DNA of 64,000 nucleotides from Alphaproteobacteria bacterium (GTDB lineage: Bacteria > Pseudomonadota > Alphaproteobacteria > Rhodobacterales > Rhodobacteraceae), in NCBI GenBank assembly GCA_030425185.1, contig JAUIAU010000010.1:1-64000 (forward strand), in the 5' to 3' direction. The notes beneath the pieces were generated by a model, which saw only the letters and a program-made list of their open reading frames with translations, searched no databases and was not told where the DNA came from. Of the stretch, positions 1 to 8,757 are shown in pieces. Within the stretch, counting starts at the first letter, position 1, and every line of letters starts with the position of its first letter. The position numbers and the translations under genes are program-made.

Positions 1-628
1 CGAGCGCGGGCAGGCGGGCCTCGATCTCGGCCAGCACCACCTCGGTGATGAAGGGCAGGTCCAGCGCGCGCGCCTCGGCCAGCGGCACCCAGTGCAGGTG
101 GCTCAGCTCGTCCTCGGCCGCGCCGAAGTCGTCCGGATCGCCGAGGATCGCCCGCGCGTCCGCGAGGAAGAACCGCGCGTCGAAGCGCCGGGGCCGCCCG
201 ACCGGGGTGATCGCCCGGAAGACGAAGCGCAGGGCACTCGGATCCGGCAGCGCGCCGGTGGCGAGGAACCTCGTCCAGCTCGGCCCCAGCCCGTCGAAGT
301 GGCCCTGACCGGGGCGCCCGAGGCGCAGCCCGGTTTCCTCCCAGAGTTCGCGGATCGCGCCGGCCGCCAGGGTCGCCGGGTCCGGGGCCATCGCGGTCAC
401 CGGCCGGGCCGCCAGCCGGGTGGCGCAAGGGCCGGGCAGGGGGGCCGCCACCGGCACGCGGGCGTCCTCGGGATCGACCGCCCCGCCGGGAAAGACGTAT
501 TTCGACGGCATGAAGGCCGCGCCCGCCCCGCGCTGGCCCATCAGGACCGCGGGGCGCGGTCCCTCGGGGTCACGAAGGACAATGAGGGTGGCGGCGTCCC
601 TGAGGGCGCTCTTGTCGGTCATGCTCAT
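1..628 (-). CDS. NUDIX hydrolase (3' end outside window)
   Basis: The gene reads leftwards and runs off the window, so it is missing from the ORF track. The start MSMTDKSALRD at 628 is preceded by GGGAG. The Nudix box is split: GGAVDPED comes near residue 42 and RELWEETG about 40 residues later. This insertion is typical of NUDT7/NUDT19-like (CoA- or nucleotide-diphosphate) Nudix enzymes. It would hydrolyse a nucleoside-diphosphate-linked substrate in the cytosol; the substrate cannot be told from sequence. It lies 19 nt downstream of the DUF983 gene on the same strand, so the two are probably co-transcribed. Confidence 0.85.
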   Translation of the reverse strand, partial: MSMTDKSALRDAATLIVLRDPEGPRPAVLMGQRGAGAAFMPSKYVFPGGAVDPEDARVPVAAPLPGPCATRLAARPVTAMAPDPATLAAGAIRELWEETGLRLGRPGQGHFDGLGPSWTRFLATGALPDPSALRFVFRAITPVGRPRRFDARFFLADARAILGDPDDFGAAEDELSHLHWVPLAEARALDLPFITEVVLAEIEARLPAL

Positions 629-647
629 GGCTCTCCCGCCGGGGACG

Positions 648-1034
648 TCAGGCGGAGCCGAACCCGTGCAGGCGGCGCGCCCATTGATAGCCGACAATCG
701 CGCCTTTGAGCCGGGGCAGCAAGTACAGCGACAGCACCACGCATCCGACCGAGAACAGAGCCGCCAGCTTCAGCGGCTCCGGGCGGAAGGTGGTGAAGTA
801 CCACAGGAGAAGCGGCGCCATCGCGTGCCCGACGATCAGGATCGTCAGGTAGGCCGGCCCGTCGTCGGCGCGGTGGTGGTGCAGTTCCTCTCCGCAGACC
901 GGGCAGGCATCGCGCACCGACAGATAGCCGCGCATCAGCGGCCCGGACCCGCAGTTCGGGCAGCGCCGCCGCCATCCGCGCAGCAAGGCCGGCCGCACCG
1001 GGCGCTCGTCTCCCGTCGTCGTCATCGTATTCAT
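648..1034 (-). CDS. DUF983 family membrane protein
   Basis: 128 aa starting MNTMTTTGDERP, with AGGAG upstream. The ORF track extends it to 1229, but that extension is arginine/proline-rich and not protein-like. Two CxxC pairs (CPNCGSG near residue 25, CPVCGEE near residue 43) form a probable zinc ribbon. Two hydrophobic segments follow (ILIVGHAMAPLLLWYF and FSVGCVVLSLYLLP). DUF983 proteins are small inner-membrane proteins of unknown function, common in alphaproteobacteria. It precedes a NUDIX gene, with which it probably forms an operon. Confidence 0.85.
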   Translation of the reverse strand: MNTMTTTGDERPVRPALLRGWRRRCPNCGSGPLMRGYLSVRDACPVCGEELHHHRADDGPAYLTILIVGHAMAPLLLWYFTTFRPEPLKLAALFSVGCVVLSLYLLPRLKGAIVGYQWARRLHGFGSA

Positions 1035-1252
1035 TCGTCCCACGCTCTCCTGTTCGCGCAAACACCCTAGGCAATTCCGGGCGCGGGCGCAGGCTGACAG
1101 GTTGTCTTGCGGCGGTCTGTCGCGCGGGCCGCTCCGGGGCGGTGAAGAAATTTGCGCCCCCGGCGACGGAAACCCGGTCCCGGACCGTTTGACCCTGTGA
1201 AATCGCCGAGACGAGGCGGTTTTCGACACGCAGGACGAAAGGAACCCTGACC

Positions 1253-1783
1253 ATGAAGAAGACGACCCTCCTCACCGGTGTGACCCTGGCCGCCGTTCTG
1301 GCCGGCTCCCTTGGCGCCTACGCTGCCGGTCCGGGCAATGGCCCCGGCCGCGCCGAAGGCCCGCGCGGTCCCTCGTTCGAGATGCTCGACCTCGACGGCG
1401 ACGGCATCGTGACCCAGGCCGAACTGGCCGGGCAGGCGACCTACCGCTTCGAGCAGGCCGACACCGACGGTGATGGTTTCCTGACGGCGGACGAGATGAC
1501 CGCCGCCCGCGAGGCCGCCCGCGCCGACGCCGCCGCGCGCCGCCAGGCCGCGATGATCGAACGGCTCGACACCGACGGCGACGGCAAGCTGAGCCTCGCC
1601 GAGATGGAAGCGGCCCGCCCGCAGGGCGCCGACCGGATGGCCGAGCACTTCTTCGACCGCTTCGACGCGGACGAGGACGGCAGCGTGACCGCGGAAGAGT
1701 TCGAGACCGCGCGGGCCGACATGCAGGAGCGGCGCGGCCCGGGCCGGTTCGGCGGCTTCTTCGGCGGACGCCACGACAACTGA
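1253..1783 (+). CDS. exported EF-hand calcium-binding protein
   Basis: 176 aa with an N-terminal signal peptide (about residues 1-25, ending near AYAAG). It has four canonical EF-hand loops: DLDGDGIVTQAE (46-57), DTDGDGFLTADE (70-81), DTDGDGKLSLAE (106-117) and DADEDGSVTAEE (138-149). The C-terminus is glycine/arginine-rich. It is probably a periplasmic Ca2+-binding protein. It lies just upstream of an ECF sigma/metal-sensor operon on the same strand, an arrangement that suggests a link to metal or envelope sensing (inference). AAAGGA precedes the ATG. Confidence 0.85.
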   Translation: MKKTTLLTGVTLAAVLAGSLGAYAAGPGNGPGRAEGPRGPSFEMLDLDGDGIVTQAELAGQATYRFEQADTDGDGFLTADEMTAAREAARADAAARRQAAMIERLDTDGDGKLSLAEMEAARPQGADRMAEHFFDRFDADEDGSVTAEEFETARADMQERRGPGRFGGFFGGRHDN

Positions 1784-1796
1784 GCCTGTCCCCGGC

Positions 1797-1860
1797 GGAC
1801 CGGCCCCGTCCCTGGCCGGTCCGTCCCCGTCCCACGCGCCGACGTCCCGCGGCGCGTGGG
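1797..1860. other. tandem hairpins between EF-hand and sigma-factor genes
   Basis: Two perfect inverted repeats occur back to back: GGACCGGCC (1797-1805) with GGCCGGTCC (1814-1822), and CCCACGCGCC (1831-1840) with GGCGCGTGGG (1851-1860). No U-tract follows, so this is not a classical intrinsic terminator. It could stabilise the EF-hand mRNA 3' end or attenuate read-through into the sigma-factor gene. Confidence 0.5.
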
Positions 1861-1905
1861 ATCCCCACTGGAGCGCGCCGCGCGAAGAGGATACGCCAGA
1901 GGCTG

Positions 1906-2502
1906 ATGGACATGCCCTTCGACGCCCTCGACCAGGCCCCCGACGAGGTGCTGCTGCGCCTCTACGCGGAGGGGGCGCCGCAGGCGGCCCGCCTGTTGAC
2001 GCAGCGGATCACTCCGCTCGTCTACCGGCTGGCCTTTCGCCTGCTGGGCGACCGCGCCGAAGCCGAGGACATCGCGCAGGAAGCGATGCTGCGGCTCTGG
2101 CAGGCGGCTCCCGGCTGGCGGGCGGGCGAGGCGAAGGTCACAACCTGGGCCTACGCGGTGGCGCGCAACCTCTGCACGGACCGGTTGCGCCGCCGCAGGA
2201 CGCGTGGCGGGGTCGGCCTCGACGAGGCCCCGGAACCCGCCGATCCCGCGCCCGGCGCGGAGGCGCGGCTGACCGAGACGGCCCGGCAGGACGCCCTGCA
2301 GGCCGCGCTCGGGCAGCTTCCCGAGCGGCAGCGCGAAGCGGTCGTGCTGCGGCACCTTGAAGGTCTCGCCAATCCCGAGATTGCCGAGATCATGGACATC
2401 AGCACCGAGGCGGTCGAGAGTCTGACCGCCCGGGGCAAGCGAAACCTCGCGGCCCTGCTGGCAGGGCGGCGCGCAGAGTTGGGATACGACGATGACCACT
2501 GA
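1906..2502 (+). CDS. ECF-type RNA polymerase sigma factor
   Basis: 198 aa. Region 2 is seen around LLGDRAEAEDIAQEAMLRLW (about residues 46-65), with the core-binding/-10 recognition helix WAYAVARNLCTDRLRRRR. Region 4 has LPERQREAVVLRHLEGLANPE followed by an HTH (IAEIMDISTEAVESLTARGK) for -35 recognition. There is no region 1 or 3, as in ECF sigma factors. It overlaps the next gene by 11 nt, so regulator and membrane partner are translationally coupled. The next two genes, small single-pass membrane proteins, are candidate anti-sigma/sensor partners (inference). Confidence 0.9.
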   Translation: MDMPFDALDQAPDEVLLRLYAEGAPQAARLLTQRITPLVYRLAFRLLGDRAEAEDIAQEAMLRLWQAAPGWRAGEAKVTTWAYAVARNLCTDRLRRRRTRGGVGLDEAPEPADPAPGAEARLTETARQDALQAALGQLPERQREAVVLRHLEGLANPEIAEIMDISTEAVESLTARGKRNLAALLAGRRAELGYDDDH

Positions 2503-2905
2503 GCGCAAGGACCGGACGGACGACGCCCCCGGGTTCGGGGACCTCGATGCCCTCTTCGCCGAGGCGCGCGGCACCCCGCCCGCCCCCTCCGGCGACCTGC
2601 TCGCCCGGATCGAGGCCGAGGGCCTCGCCCGGCAGCCCCGCGCGACGCCGGTGGTAGCGCGGCCTGCCGCAGCGGCCCCCGAGACCGGTCGCGGCCTCTT
2701 CTCCGGCCTCGCGCAAGCCATCGCGGGGATCGGCGGCTGGCCCGCGCTTGGTGGCCTGACGGCGGCGCTGGTGATCGGCTTCGGCCTCGGCGTCAGCCCG
2801 CCCGACAGCGTCGAGAGCTTCGCCACCGAACTGCTCGACGGCGGCACGTCGGCGGTGCTGGGCGATGCGCTCTGGACGTTCGACAGCACGCTGGTGGAAG
2901 GATGA
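2492..2905 (+). CDS. small membrane protein, putative anti-sigma partner
   Basis: 137 aa, starting inside the 3' end of the sigma-factor gene. The N-terminal ~60 residues are hydrophilic and cytoplasmic-like (DLDALFAEARG). One membrane segment lies near residues 87-106 (WPALGGLTAALVIGFGLG), followed by a short C-terminal tail. I recognise no enzymatic domain. Position and topology fit an anti-sigma factor or membrane tether for the upstream sigma factor, but no ZAS-type zinc motif is present. The function is inferred from context only. Confidence 0.7.
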   Translation: MTTERKDRTDDAPGFGDLDALFAEARGTPPAPSGDLLARIEAEGLARQPRATPVVARPAAAAPETGRGLFSGLAQAIAGIGGWPALGGLTAALVIGFGLGVSPPDSVESFATELLDGGTSAVLGDALWTFDSTLVEG

Positions 2906-2911
2906 CCTGAG

Positions 2912-3448
2912 ATGACCGAGACCCCGACACCGACCCCGCGCGCGCCGCGCTGGATGCGCGTGACGCTGATCGCCTCGCTGGCCGCGAACCTGCTGGTGGT
3001 CGGGCTGGTCGCCGGGGCGGCGCTGAACATGCGGCGCGGCGGCTTCACGCCGCCCGAGCGGATCGACGGTCCGAACCCGATGCTGCGCGCCCTGACCCGC
3101 GAGGATGCCCGGGCCCTGCGCGGCAAGCTGCGCGAGGCCGGGCCGTCGCTGGCCGAGACCCGCGCCGAGTCGCGCCGCACCTTCGAGGCGATCCTGGCGA
3201 CCCTGCGCGCCGAACCGTTCGACGCCGACCGCCTGACGGCCGAGATGACGGCGCTCGCCGCGCTGAACACGCGGCGGCTCGACGACGCCCAGACCGCGCT
3301 GGCCGGGTACCTCGCGGGTCTTGACCCCGCCGCCCGCCGTGCCTTTGCCGACCGGCTGGAGGACGCGCTGCGGCGCGGCCCGGAGGGGCGCGACGGTCCG
3401 CCGCCGCGCAACCGCGACACGCACCGCCCCGAGGGTGCGCGGAACTAG
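2912..3448 (+). CDS. periplasmic heavy-metal sensor-like protein
   Basis: 178 aa with one N-terminal membrane anchor (about residues 17-36, [17 protein letters not shown]). The periplasmic domain is helical and charged ([49 protein letters not shown]). This pattern matches the CnrX/NccX/ZraP-like family called 'periplasmic heavy metal sensor'. Six nucleotides separate it from the preceding gene, completing a sigma factor/membrane protein/sensor operon. No His/Met metal cluster is obvious, so the ligand is unknown. Its last 4 nt overlap the convergent diguanylate cyclase gene. Confidence 0.75.
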   Translation: MTETPTPTPRAPRWMRVTLIASLAANLLVVGLVAGAALNMRRGGFTPPERIDGPNPMLRALTREDARALRGKLREAGPSLAETRAESRRTFEAILATLRAEPFDADRLTAEMTALAALNTRRLDDAQTALAGYLAGLDPAARRAFADRLEDALRRGPEGRDGPPPRNRDTHRPEGARN

Positions 3449-4803
3449 GCGGCGTCCTCCGCCTGCGGGGTGATGCGCAGCCGGTTCCGCCCCTGCGCCT
3501 TCGCGGCGTAGAGCGCCCGGTCCGCCCGATCCATCAGCGTGGCGGGGTCGCAGCCGCCCGCACCCGGTCCGCCCATCGCCAGCCCCATGCTGACGGTCGC
3601 CCGCAACACGGTGTGGCCGTCCCGTGCCGTCACCCGGTGCTCGGCCACGAGGCAGCGCAGGCGGTCCGCGATCCGCTCGGCCTCGGCCAGGTCGGTGTCG
3701 GGCAGCACGATCAGGAATTCCTCTCCGCCGATCCGCGCCACGAGGTCCATATCCCGCAGGTTCTCGCGCAGGTGCAGTGCCGCCTCGGCCAGCACGGCAT
3801 CACCGGCGGCGTGGCCGTGGCGGTCGTTGACCTGCTTGAAGTGATCGAAGTCCACGAGGATCACCGCGAAAGCGCGCCCGGTCCGCGCGGCCCGCTCGGC
3901 GATGGCGTCGAGATGGCTGAGCGCGTAGCGCCGGTTGAACAGGCCGGTCAGCGGGTCGATCACGCTCAGCCGCAGGCCCTCCGCGATGTCGCGGCGGCGG
4001 CGGTCCGCGGCTTCCTTGATCGCCAGCCGGTGGGTCAGGCGCAGTCCGAGCTCCTCGGGCGCGACCGGCAGGCACAGCGCGTCGTCGGCCCCCTGGTCGA
4101 GCGCGGCGGCCACATGCACCTCGTCGCCCGGCGGCAGCAGGACCACCATCGCCGCGTGGCGCGTCGCGGGCCGGGCGCGCAGTTCCGCCATGGTATGCAG
4201 CGCCTCTTCCGGGGTTTCCGCCGCGGCCTCGATCACGAAGAGGTCGGGCTGGTCCTTCGAGGCGGCCAGCGCCTCCTCGCGGGTGGCGACGGCGACCCGC
4301 GCGGCGACATGCGGCGCCAAGGCCCGGTGCAGGCGCACCCCGCTGTCGGGCCGGGCCGGGATCACGCCGATCCGCTGCACCGGCGGCGCATCCGGGCGCG
4401 GGCCGGGCAGGGGGTTGTCCTCGGGACCGGCCCCGCGTCCGCGCATCAGGCTGCGGACCCGGGCCAGAAGCAGGGTTTCGTCCAGCGGCTTCGTGAGGAA
4501 GTCGTCGGCCCCGGCCTTGAGACCGCGCAGCCGCGCCTGCGTGTCCGACAGCGCGGTCACCATCACGACGGGAATCGCGGCGGTCTCCGGGTTGGACTTC
4601 AGCGCCCGGCAGACCGCGTAGCCGTCAAGATCGGGCAGCATCACGTCGAGCAGGATCAGGTCGGGCGCCTCGGCGCGCGCGATCTGCAGCGCCTGGCGCC
4701 CGGTGGTCGCCTGCACGACCTCGTAGCACGCGCTGGCCAGCTTGACCTTCAGGACGATGCGGTTGGTCGCCACGTCGTCCACGACCAGGATCCTGCCCGT
4801 CAC
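3445..4803 (-). CDS. pleD: PleD-like response regulator diguanylate cyclase
   Basis: 452 aa with PleD architecture. REC1 (residues 1-120) has the acidic pocket VVDD, phospho-acceptor Asp in [14 protein letters not shown] and conserved Lys in FLTKPLD. A second receiver-like domain (about 140-270) lacks a clear phosphorylation site. The GGDEF domain (about 285-445) has [11 protein letters not shown], the active-site GGEEF and an RxxD inhibitory site (RDMD) upstream of it. It should make c-di-GMP from two GTP when REC1 is phosphorylated, with product inhibition. It lies divergently from a DUF3572 gene. Symbol by architecture, not proven orthology. Confidence 0.9.
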   Translation of the reverse strand: MTGRILVVDDVATNRIVLKVKLASACYEVVQATTGRQALQIARAEAPDLILLDVMLPDLDGYAVCRALKSNPETAAIPVVMVTALSDTQARLRGLKAGADDFLTKPLDETLLLARVRSLMRGRGAGPEDNPLPGPRPDAPPVQRIGVIPARPDSGVRLHRALAPHVAARVAVATREEALAASKDQPDLFVIEAAAETPEEALHTMAELRARPATRHAAMVVLLPPGDEVHVAAALDQGADDALCLPVAPEELGLRLTHRLAIKEAADRRRRDIAEGLRLSVIDPLTGLFNRRYALSHLDAIAERAARTGRAFAVILVDFDHFKQVNDRHGHAAGDAVLAEAALHLRENLRDMDLVARIGGEEFLIVLPDTDLAEAERIADRLRCLVAEHRVTARDGHTVLRATVSMGLAMGGPGAGGCDPATLMDRADRALYAAKAQGRNRLRITPQAEDAA

Positions 4804-4926
4804 GCCTGCCCTCCCGGCCCGGGGGGGCCGGGCACGTTGCTCACTCTCGCTTGTGCTTCCAGACTGCCTGCGGAATGGTTAACAAAACCTTTCCACGCCC
4901 GCCCCGCAGGATCAGGAGACCCGCCA

Positions 4927-5205
4927 TTGACGCCCGATGCCGCGCAGACCGAAGCCCTTCGCGCCCTTGGCTGGCTGGTAGGACAGGACGAGGTGCTCGA
5001 CCGCTTCCTCGGCATGACGGGCGGCGATCTCGCCGACCTGCGCGCGCGGGCGGGCGATCCCGACCTGCATCTGGCGGTGATGGACTTCCTGCTGCAGGAC
5101 GAGCCGCTCCTGATACAGGCCTGCACGGATCTCGGCTGGGCGCCCGACACCGCGCTGCGGCTGCGCGGCAGCCTGCCGGGCGGCGAGGAGGTGCACTGGA
5201 CCTGA
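4927..5205 (+). CDS. DUF3572 family protein
   Basis: The real protein is the 92-residue C-terminal part of the 530-aa track ORF, whose first 430 residues are a shadow of the pleD gene. The best start is TTG at 4927 (MTPDAAQTEALRALGW), with AGGAG eight nt upstream and no ATG nearby. It is a short, acidic, helical cytosolic protein typical of alphaproteobacterial DUF3572, function unknown. It is transcribed away from the diguanylate cyclase gene. Confidence 0.8.
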   Translation: MTPDAAQTEALRALGWLVGQDEVLDRFLGMTGGDLADLRARAGDPDLHLAVMDFLLQDEPLLIQACTDLGWAPDTALRLRGSLPGGEEVHWT

Positions 5206-5220
5206 CCTGGGGGAGGGGCC

Positions 5221-5664
5221 TCAGCCCGTCTCGCCGTCGCGCAGCTTGCCGAGGATGCGGAGCAGTTCGTGCTCTTCCTCGGGCGTCAGCTTCTTCGAGA
5301 AATGGCACATGTTCTCGGAGCAGAGCGGCATCGCGGCCGTCATGACCTCGCGGCCCTTCGCGGTGATCTGGACATCGGTGTTGCGGCGGTCGCCCTCGCC
5401 GATCCGGCGCGAGATCAGGCCGGCGTCCTCGAGCTGGCGCAGCGCGCGGCTGGTGCCGGTCCGGTCAATGCCGACGAAGGTCGCGATTTCCGAGGGACGC
5501 GTCAGCCGCTCTTCCTCGAGTGCGAGCAAAATGCACCACCCGATGCGGGTCAGGCCATGCTGGCGCAGCCCGTCCTCGACACGGCGTTCCATCAGTCGGG
5601 CGACGACCGTAGTGTGGAACCCGATTGAGTCGTGAAGGCGGTATGCGGGGGCTGTCGTGTCCAT
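5221..5664 (-). CDS. MarR family transcriptional regulator
   Basis: 147 aa starting MDTTAPAYRLHDS. The 563-aa track ORF extends far upstream through antisense sequence. The winged HTH is seen at RPSEIATFVGIDRTGTSRAL (recognition helix) and the wing at GLISRRIGEGDRRNTDVQI, matching the MarR D-x-R wing motif. The C-terminus carries LTPEEEHELLRILGKL, typical dimerisation helices. It diverges from a HAD hydrolase gene with 48 nt between, which contain an inverted repeat that could be its operator. The ligand is unknown. Confidence 0.88.
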   Translation of the reverse strand: MDTTAPAYRLHDSIGFHTTVVARLMERRVEDGLRQHGLTRIGWCILLALEEERLTRPSEIATFVGIDRTGTSRALRQLEDAGLISRRIGEGDRRNTDVQITAKGREVMTAAMPLCSENMCHFSKKLTPEEEHELLRILGKLRDGETG

Positions 5665-5673
5665 AATTGCCAG

Positions 5674-5698
5674 TGACAACAGTTCGGCGGTATTGTCA
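5674..5698. promoter_or_regulatory. candidate MarR operator (inverted repeat)
   Basis: TGACAA (5674-5679) and its exact complement TTGTCA (5693-5698) are separated by 13 nt in the 48-nt gap between the divergent marR-like and HAD genes. Position and symmetry suit a dimeric regulator controlling both promoters. No binding consensus is known to me for this protein. Confidence 0.35.
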
Positions 5699-5712
5699 AG
5701 GGGCGACGCCCC

Positions 5713-6411
5713 ATGATCCGCGCGGTGATCTTCGACAAGGACGGGACCCTCTTCGACTTCCAGGCGACCTGGGGCGCCTGGGCCGAGACGATGCTGACCG
5801 AGCTCGCGGGACCCGACCAGATCCTGCTGCACCGCCTGTCGCGCGCGCTGGGCTACGACCTCAAGACCCGGCGGTTCCGGCCCGACAGCTTCGTGATCGC
5901 CGACACCGCCGAGGCCGTCGCGGTCGTCCTCGCCGCCGAGATGCCCGGTCACCGGCCCGAGGACCTCCTCGACCGCCTGAACGCGGCCGCCGCCGAGGCG
6001 CCGCTGGTGGAGGCCGCACCGCTGGTACCGCTGCTGCTGGAACTCCAGAGCCGGGGCCTCGGCCTCGGGGTGGTTACCAACGACGCCGAGGCCCCGGCTC
6101 GCGCCCATCTCGCCGAGGCCGGGGTGCTCGACGCCTTCGACTTCATCGCGGGCTACGATTCGGGGTTCGGCGCGAAACCGGCGCCGCAGCCGCTGCTCGC
6201 CTTCGCCCGCGCGCTGGGCCTGCCGCCGTCCGACATCGTCATGGTCGGCGACAGCACCCATGACCTGAAGGCGGGACGCGCGGCGGGCATGGCGACGCTC
6301 GGGGTGCTGACCGGACCCGCCGAAGCGCCAGAGCTTGCCCCCTGGGCCGACGCGATCCTGCCCCATGTCGGGCACCTGCCCGAGTGGCTGGATAGCAGGA
6401 CGCGGCCCTGA
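5713..6411 (+). CDS. HAD-superfamily phosphatase (Gph-like)
   Basis: 232 aa. HAD motif I is at the N-terminus (VIFDKDGTLFD, with catalytic Asp pair DxDGT), motif II is GVVTNDAE, and the C-terminal motifs III/IV are Lys in GAKPAPQPL and MVGDSTHDLKAG. A helical cap of about 80 residues sits between motifs I and II, as in phosphoglycolate phosphatase-like class I HADs. It probably dephosphorylates a small cytosolic metabolite; Gph or a related role cannot be assigned from motifs. It diverges from the MarR gene, which may control it. Confidence 0.87.
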   Translation: MIRAVIFDKDGTLFDFQATWGAWAETMLTELAGPDQILLHRLSRALGYDLKTRRFRPDSFVIADTAEAVAVVLAAEMPGHRPEDLLDRLNAAAAEAPLVEAAPLVPLLLELQSRGLGLGVVTNDAEAPARAHLAEAGVLDAFDFIAGYDSGFGAKPAPQPLLAFARALGLPPSDIVMVGDSTHDLKAGRAAGMATLGVLTGPAEAPELAPWADAILPHVGHLPEWLDSRTRP

Positions 6412-6543
6412 GGCCACCGGGGTCCCGCCCCGAAAACCCGCCCGGACCGGCCCCGAAAACGACACGCGCCGTCGCTTGTCGCCAATCCTTCGCGGCCCGG
6501 CTGCTGTCAACCTGCCCCGCAGGACCACAGCGGGAGAATGACC

Positions 6544-8100
6544 ATGGCCGATGTTGCAGAGCGCCGCAAACGGGCGGGCGGGCGCGCGGGCGGGGCCACG
6601 CGGCGCGGCACGGCGGCGATCCACCAGATGCCGTGGCGCATTCCGGTCAACACCGACCGTCCGACCGAGCCGCTGACCGAGGAGGGCGTGCAGGCGATTC
6701 ATGACGGCGCCATGCGCATCCTCGAGGAGATCGGGATCGAGTTCCTGAACGAGGAGAGCCTCGAGATCTTCCGCGAGGCGGGCTGCACCGTGGACGGCAC
6801 CAACGTCCGCATGGGCCGCGACTGGGTGATGGAGATGGTGGCCCGCGCGCCCGCGTCCTTCACGATCACGCCGCGCAACCCCGACCGCGCCATCACCATC
6901 GGCGGCAACCACATGGTGTTCGTCAACGTCTCGTCACCGCCGAATTACTGGGACCTCGAGACCGGCAAGGTGCCGGGCACCCGCGCCCATTGCGCGAACC
7001 TTCTGCGGCTGACCCAGTACTTCAACTGCATCCACGTTGCCGGCGGCTACCCGGTCGAGCCGGTGGACATCCACGCCTCGGTCCGCCACCTCGACGTGCT
7101 CTTCGACAAGCTGACGCTGACCGACAAGGTCGCGCATGCCTACAGCCTCGGCAAGGAGCGGGTCGAGGACGTGATGGAGATGGTCCGCATCGCGGGCGGG
7201 CTGACCGACGCCGAGTTCGAGGCCACGCCCCGGATGTACACCAACATCAACTCGACCTCGCCGCTCAAGCACGACATCCCGATGATCGACGGCTGCCTGC
7301 GCTGCATCCGCCGCGGTCAGGCGGTGATCGTCACGCCGTTCACTCTGGCGGGCGCGATGGCGCCGGTGACCATGGCGGGGGCGGTGGCGCTGTCGATCGC
7401 CGAGGCACTGTCGGCCATCGCGCTCTTCCAGTACGTCAGGCCCGGCTGCCCCTGCGCCATCGGCACCTTCACCTCGAACGTGGACATGAAGTCCGGCGCC
7501 CCCGCCTTCGGCACGCCCGAATACATGCGCGCGACCCAGATGACGGGGCAGCTGGCGCGGTTCTACGGTCTGCCGCTGCGCTCGTCCGGGGTCTGCGCGG
7601 CCAACGTGCCCGACGGGCAGGCGATGTGGGAAACCTCGAACAGCCTCTGGGCCGCGGTGCAGTCCGGGACCAACATGGTCTACCACGCCGCCGGCTGGCT
7701 GGAGGGCGGGCTGATCGCCAGCCCCGAGAAGTTCATCATGGACTGCGAGGTCCTGCAGATGATCCAGCGCTATTTCGAGCCCGCCGTGACCGCCACCACC
7801 CCCGGCGACATCGCCCTCGACGCGATCCGCGAGGTCGGCTGCAACGGCCATTTCTTCGGCACCCAGCACACGCAGGACCGCTACACGACCGCCTTCTACC
7901 AGCCGTTCATCAGCGACTGGCGGAACTACGAGGCCTGGCACCTCGGCGGCGCGGTCTGGACCGCCGAGCGCGCGCACCGTGCCTACAAGCAGATCCTCGC
8001 CGACTTCGAGGCCCCGCCGATGGACGTCGCGATCCGGGAGGAACTGACCGCCTTCGTCAGCCGCCGCAAGGCCGAGGGCGGCGCGCCGACCGACTTCTGA
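6544..8100 (+). CDS. MttB superfamily methyltransferase (non-pyrrolysine)
   Basis: About 518 aa. The start at 6544 is preferred over 6538 because GGGAG then lies about 9 nt upstream rather than 3. The sequence matches the trimethylamine methyltransferase MttB superfamily (EGVQAIHDGAMRILEEIG, TNINSTSPLKHD, SGVCAANVPDGQAMWE). These TIM-barrel enzymes transfer a methyl group from a quaternary or tertiary amine to a corrinoid protein. The reading frame has no internal amber codon, so it belongs to the non-pyrrolysine branch that includes glycine-betaine enzymes. No corrinoid-protein gene lies nearby, so the acceptor must be encoded elsewhere. Confidence 0.88.
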   Translation: MADVAERRKRAGGRAGGATRRGTAAIHQMPWRIPVNTDRPTEPLTEEGVQAIHDGAMRILEEIGIEFLNEESLEIFREAGCTVDGTNVRMGRDWVMEMVARAPASFTITPRNPDRAITIGGNHMVFVNVSSPPNYWDLETGKVPGTRAHCANLLRLTQYFNCIHVAGGYPVEPVDIHASVRHLDVLFDKLTLTDKVAHAYSLGKERVEDVMEMVRIAGGLTDAEFEATPRMYTNINSTSPLKHDIPMIDGCLRCIRRGQAVIVTPFTLAGAMAPVTMAGAVALSIAEALSAIALFQYVRPGCPCAIGTFTSNVDMKSGAPAFGTPEYMRATQMTGQLARFYGLPLRSSGVCAANVPDGQAMWETSNSLWAAVQSGTNMVYHAAGWLEGGLIASPEKFIMDCEVLQMIQRYFEPAVTATTPGDIALDAIREVGCNGHFFGTQHTQDRYTTAFYQPFISDWRNYEAWHLGGAVWTAERAHRAYKQILADFEAPPMDVAIREELTAFVSRRKAEGGAPTDF

Positions 8101-8169
8101 GCCGGGGCGTTGAGGGTTTCTTAAGCCTCCGGGCGTAGGTCGCGGGACGGCCAACCCCGGAGCCACCCG

Positions 8170-8757
8170 ATGCACGGACTCGTCAACCGCTCGCTGCAGT
8201 GTTTCATCCGCGACACCTACGGCGAAGACCCCTGGACCGCGACCGTGGCCCGCGCGGGCCTCGGCGCGACCGAGTTCGATTCGCTCGAATGCTATGACGA
8301 CGCGCTGAGCGAGGCGCTGATCGGGGCCGCCAGCGCGGTCCTGAACAAGCCCCGCGCGGCGATGCTGGAAGACCTCGGAACCTACCTCGTCGCCACCCCC
8401 GGCAGCCAGAACGTCCGCCGCCTGCTGCGGTTCTCCGGCACCGGGTTCGAGGCGTTTCTCTACGCGCTCGAAAACCTGCCCGACCGGGCGCGGCTGGCGA
8501 TCCCCGACCTCGACCTGCCCGCCCTCGAACTGCGCCGGACCGGGGCGGGGGAGTTCGTGCTGGCCGTCCGCTGGCGGACCCCGGACGCCGCCTGCGTGCT
8601 GATCGGCCTCCTCCGGGCGATGGCCGACGATTACGGCGCGCTCGCGCTCTTCGAGCACGCGCCCGGCGACCACGGGTCCGAAGCGATCCGCGTCCAGCTT
8701 CTCGACACCGGTTTCGCGGAGGGGCGGCGGTTCGACCTCGCCGGGGCCGCCCGATGA
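8170..8757 (+). CDS. H-NOX (haem NO-binding)-like protein lacking haem ligands
   Basis: 195 aa. The N-terminus MHGLVNRSLQCFIRDTYG and overall length match the H-NOX/HNOB sensor fold. In canonical H-NOX the proximal haem ligand is His in an LH/IHD segment. Here the aligned residue is Pro104 (LENLPDRARL). The haem-propionate motif YxSxR is also gone (VxWxT at 133-137). It therefore probably does not bind haem in the usual way. It overlaps the next gene, a GGDEF protein, by ATGA, so the two should act as sensor and output. Confidence 0.8.
   Translation: MHGLVNRSLQCFIRDTYGEDPWTATVARAGLGATEFDSLECYDDALSEALIGAASAVLNKPRAAMLEDLGTYLVATPGSQNVRRLLRFSGTGFEAFLYALENLPDRARLAIPDLDLPALELRRTGAGEFVLAVRWRTPDAACVLIGLLRAMADDYGALALFEHAPGDHGSEAIRVQLLDTGFAEGRRFDLAGAAR

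Noticed and set aside
3613-4926. N-terminal part of the 530-aa plus-strand ORF
   Set aside because: Shadow of the PleD-like gene; only the 3' 279 nt encode a DUF3572 protein.
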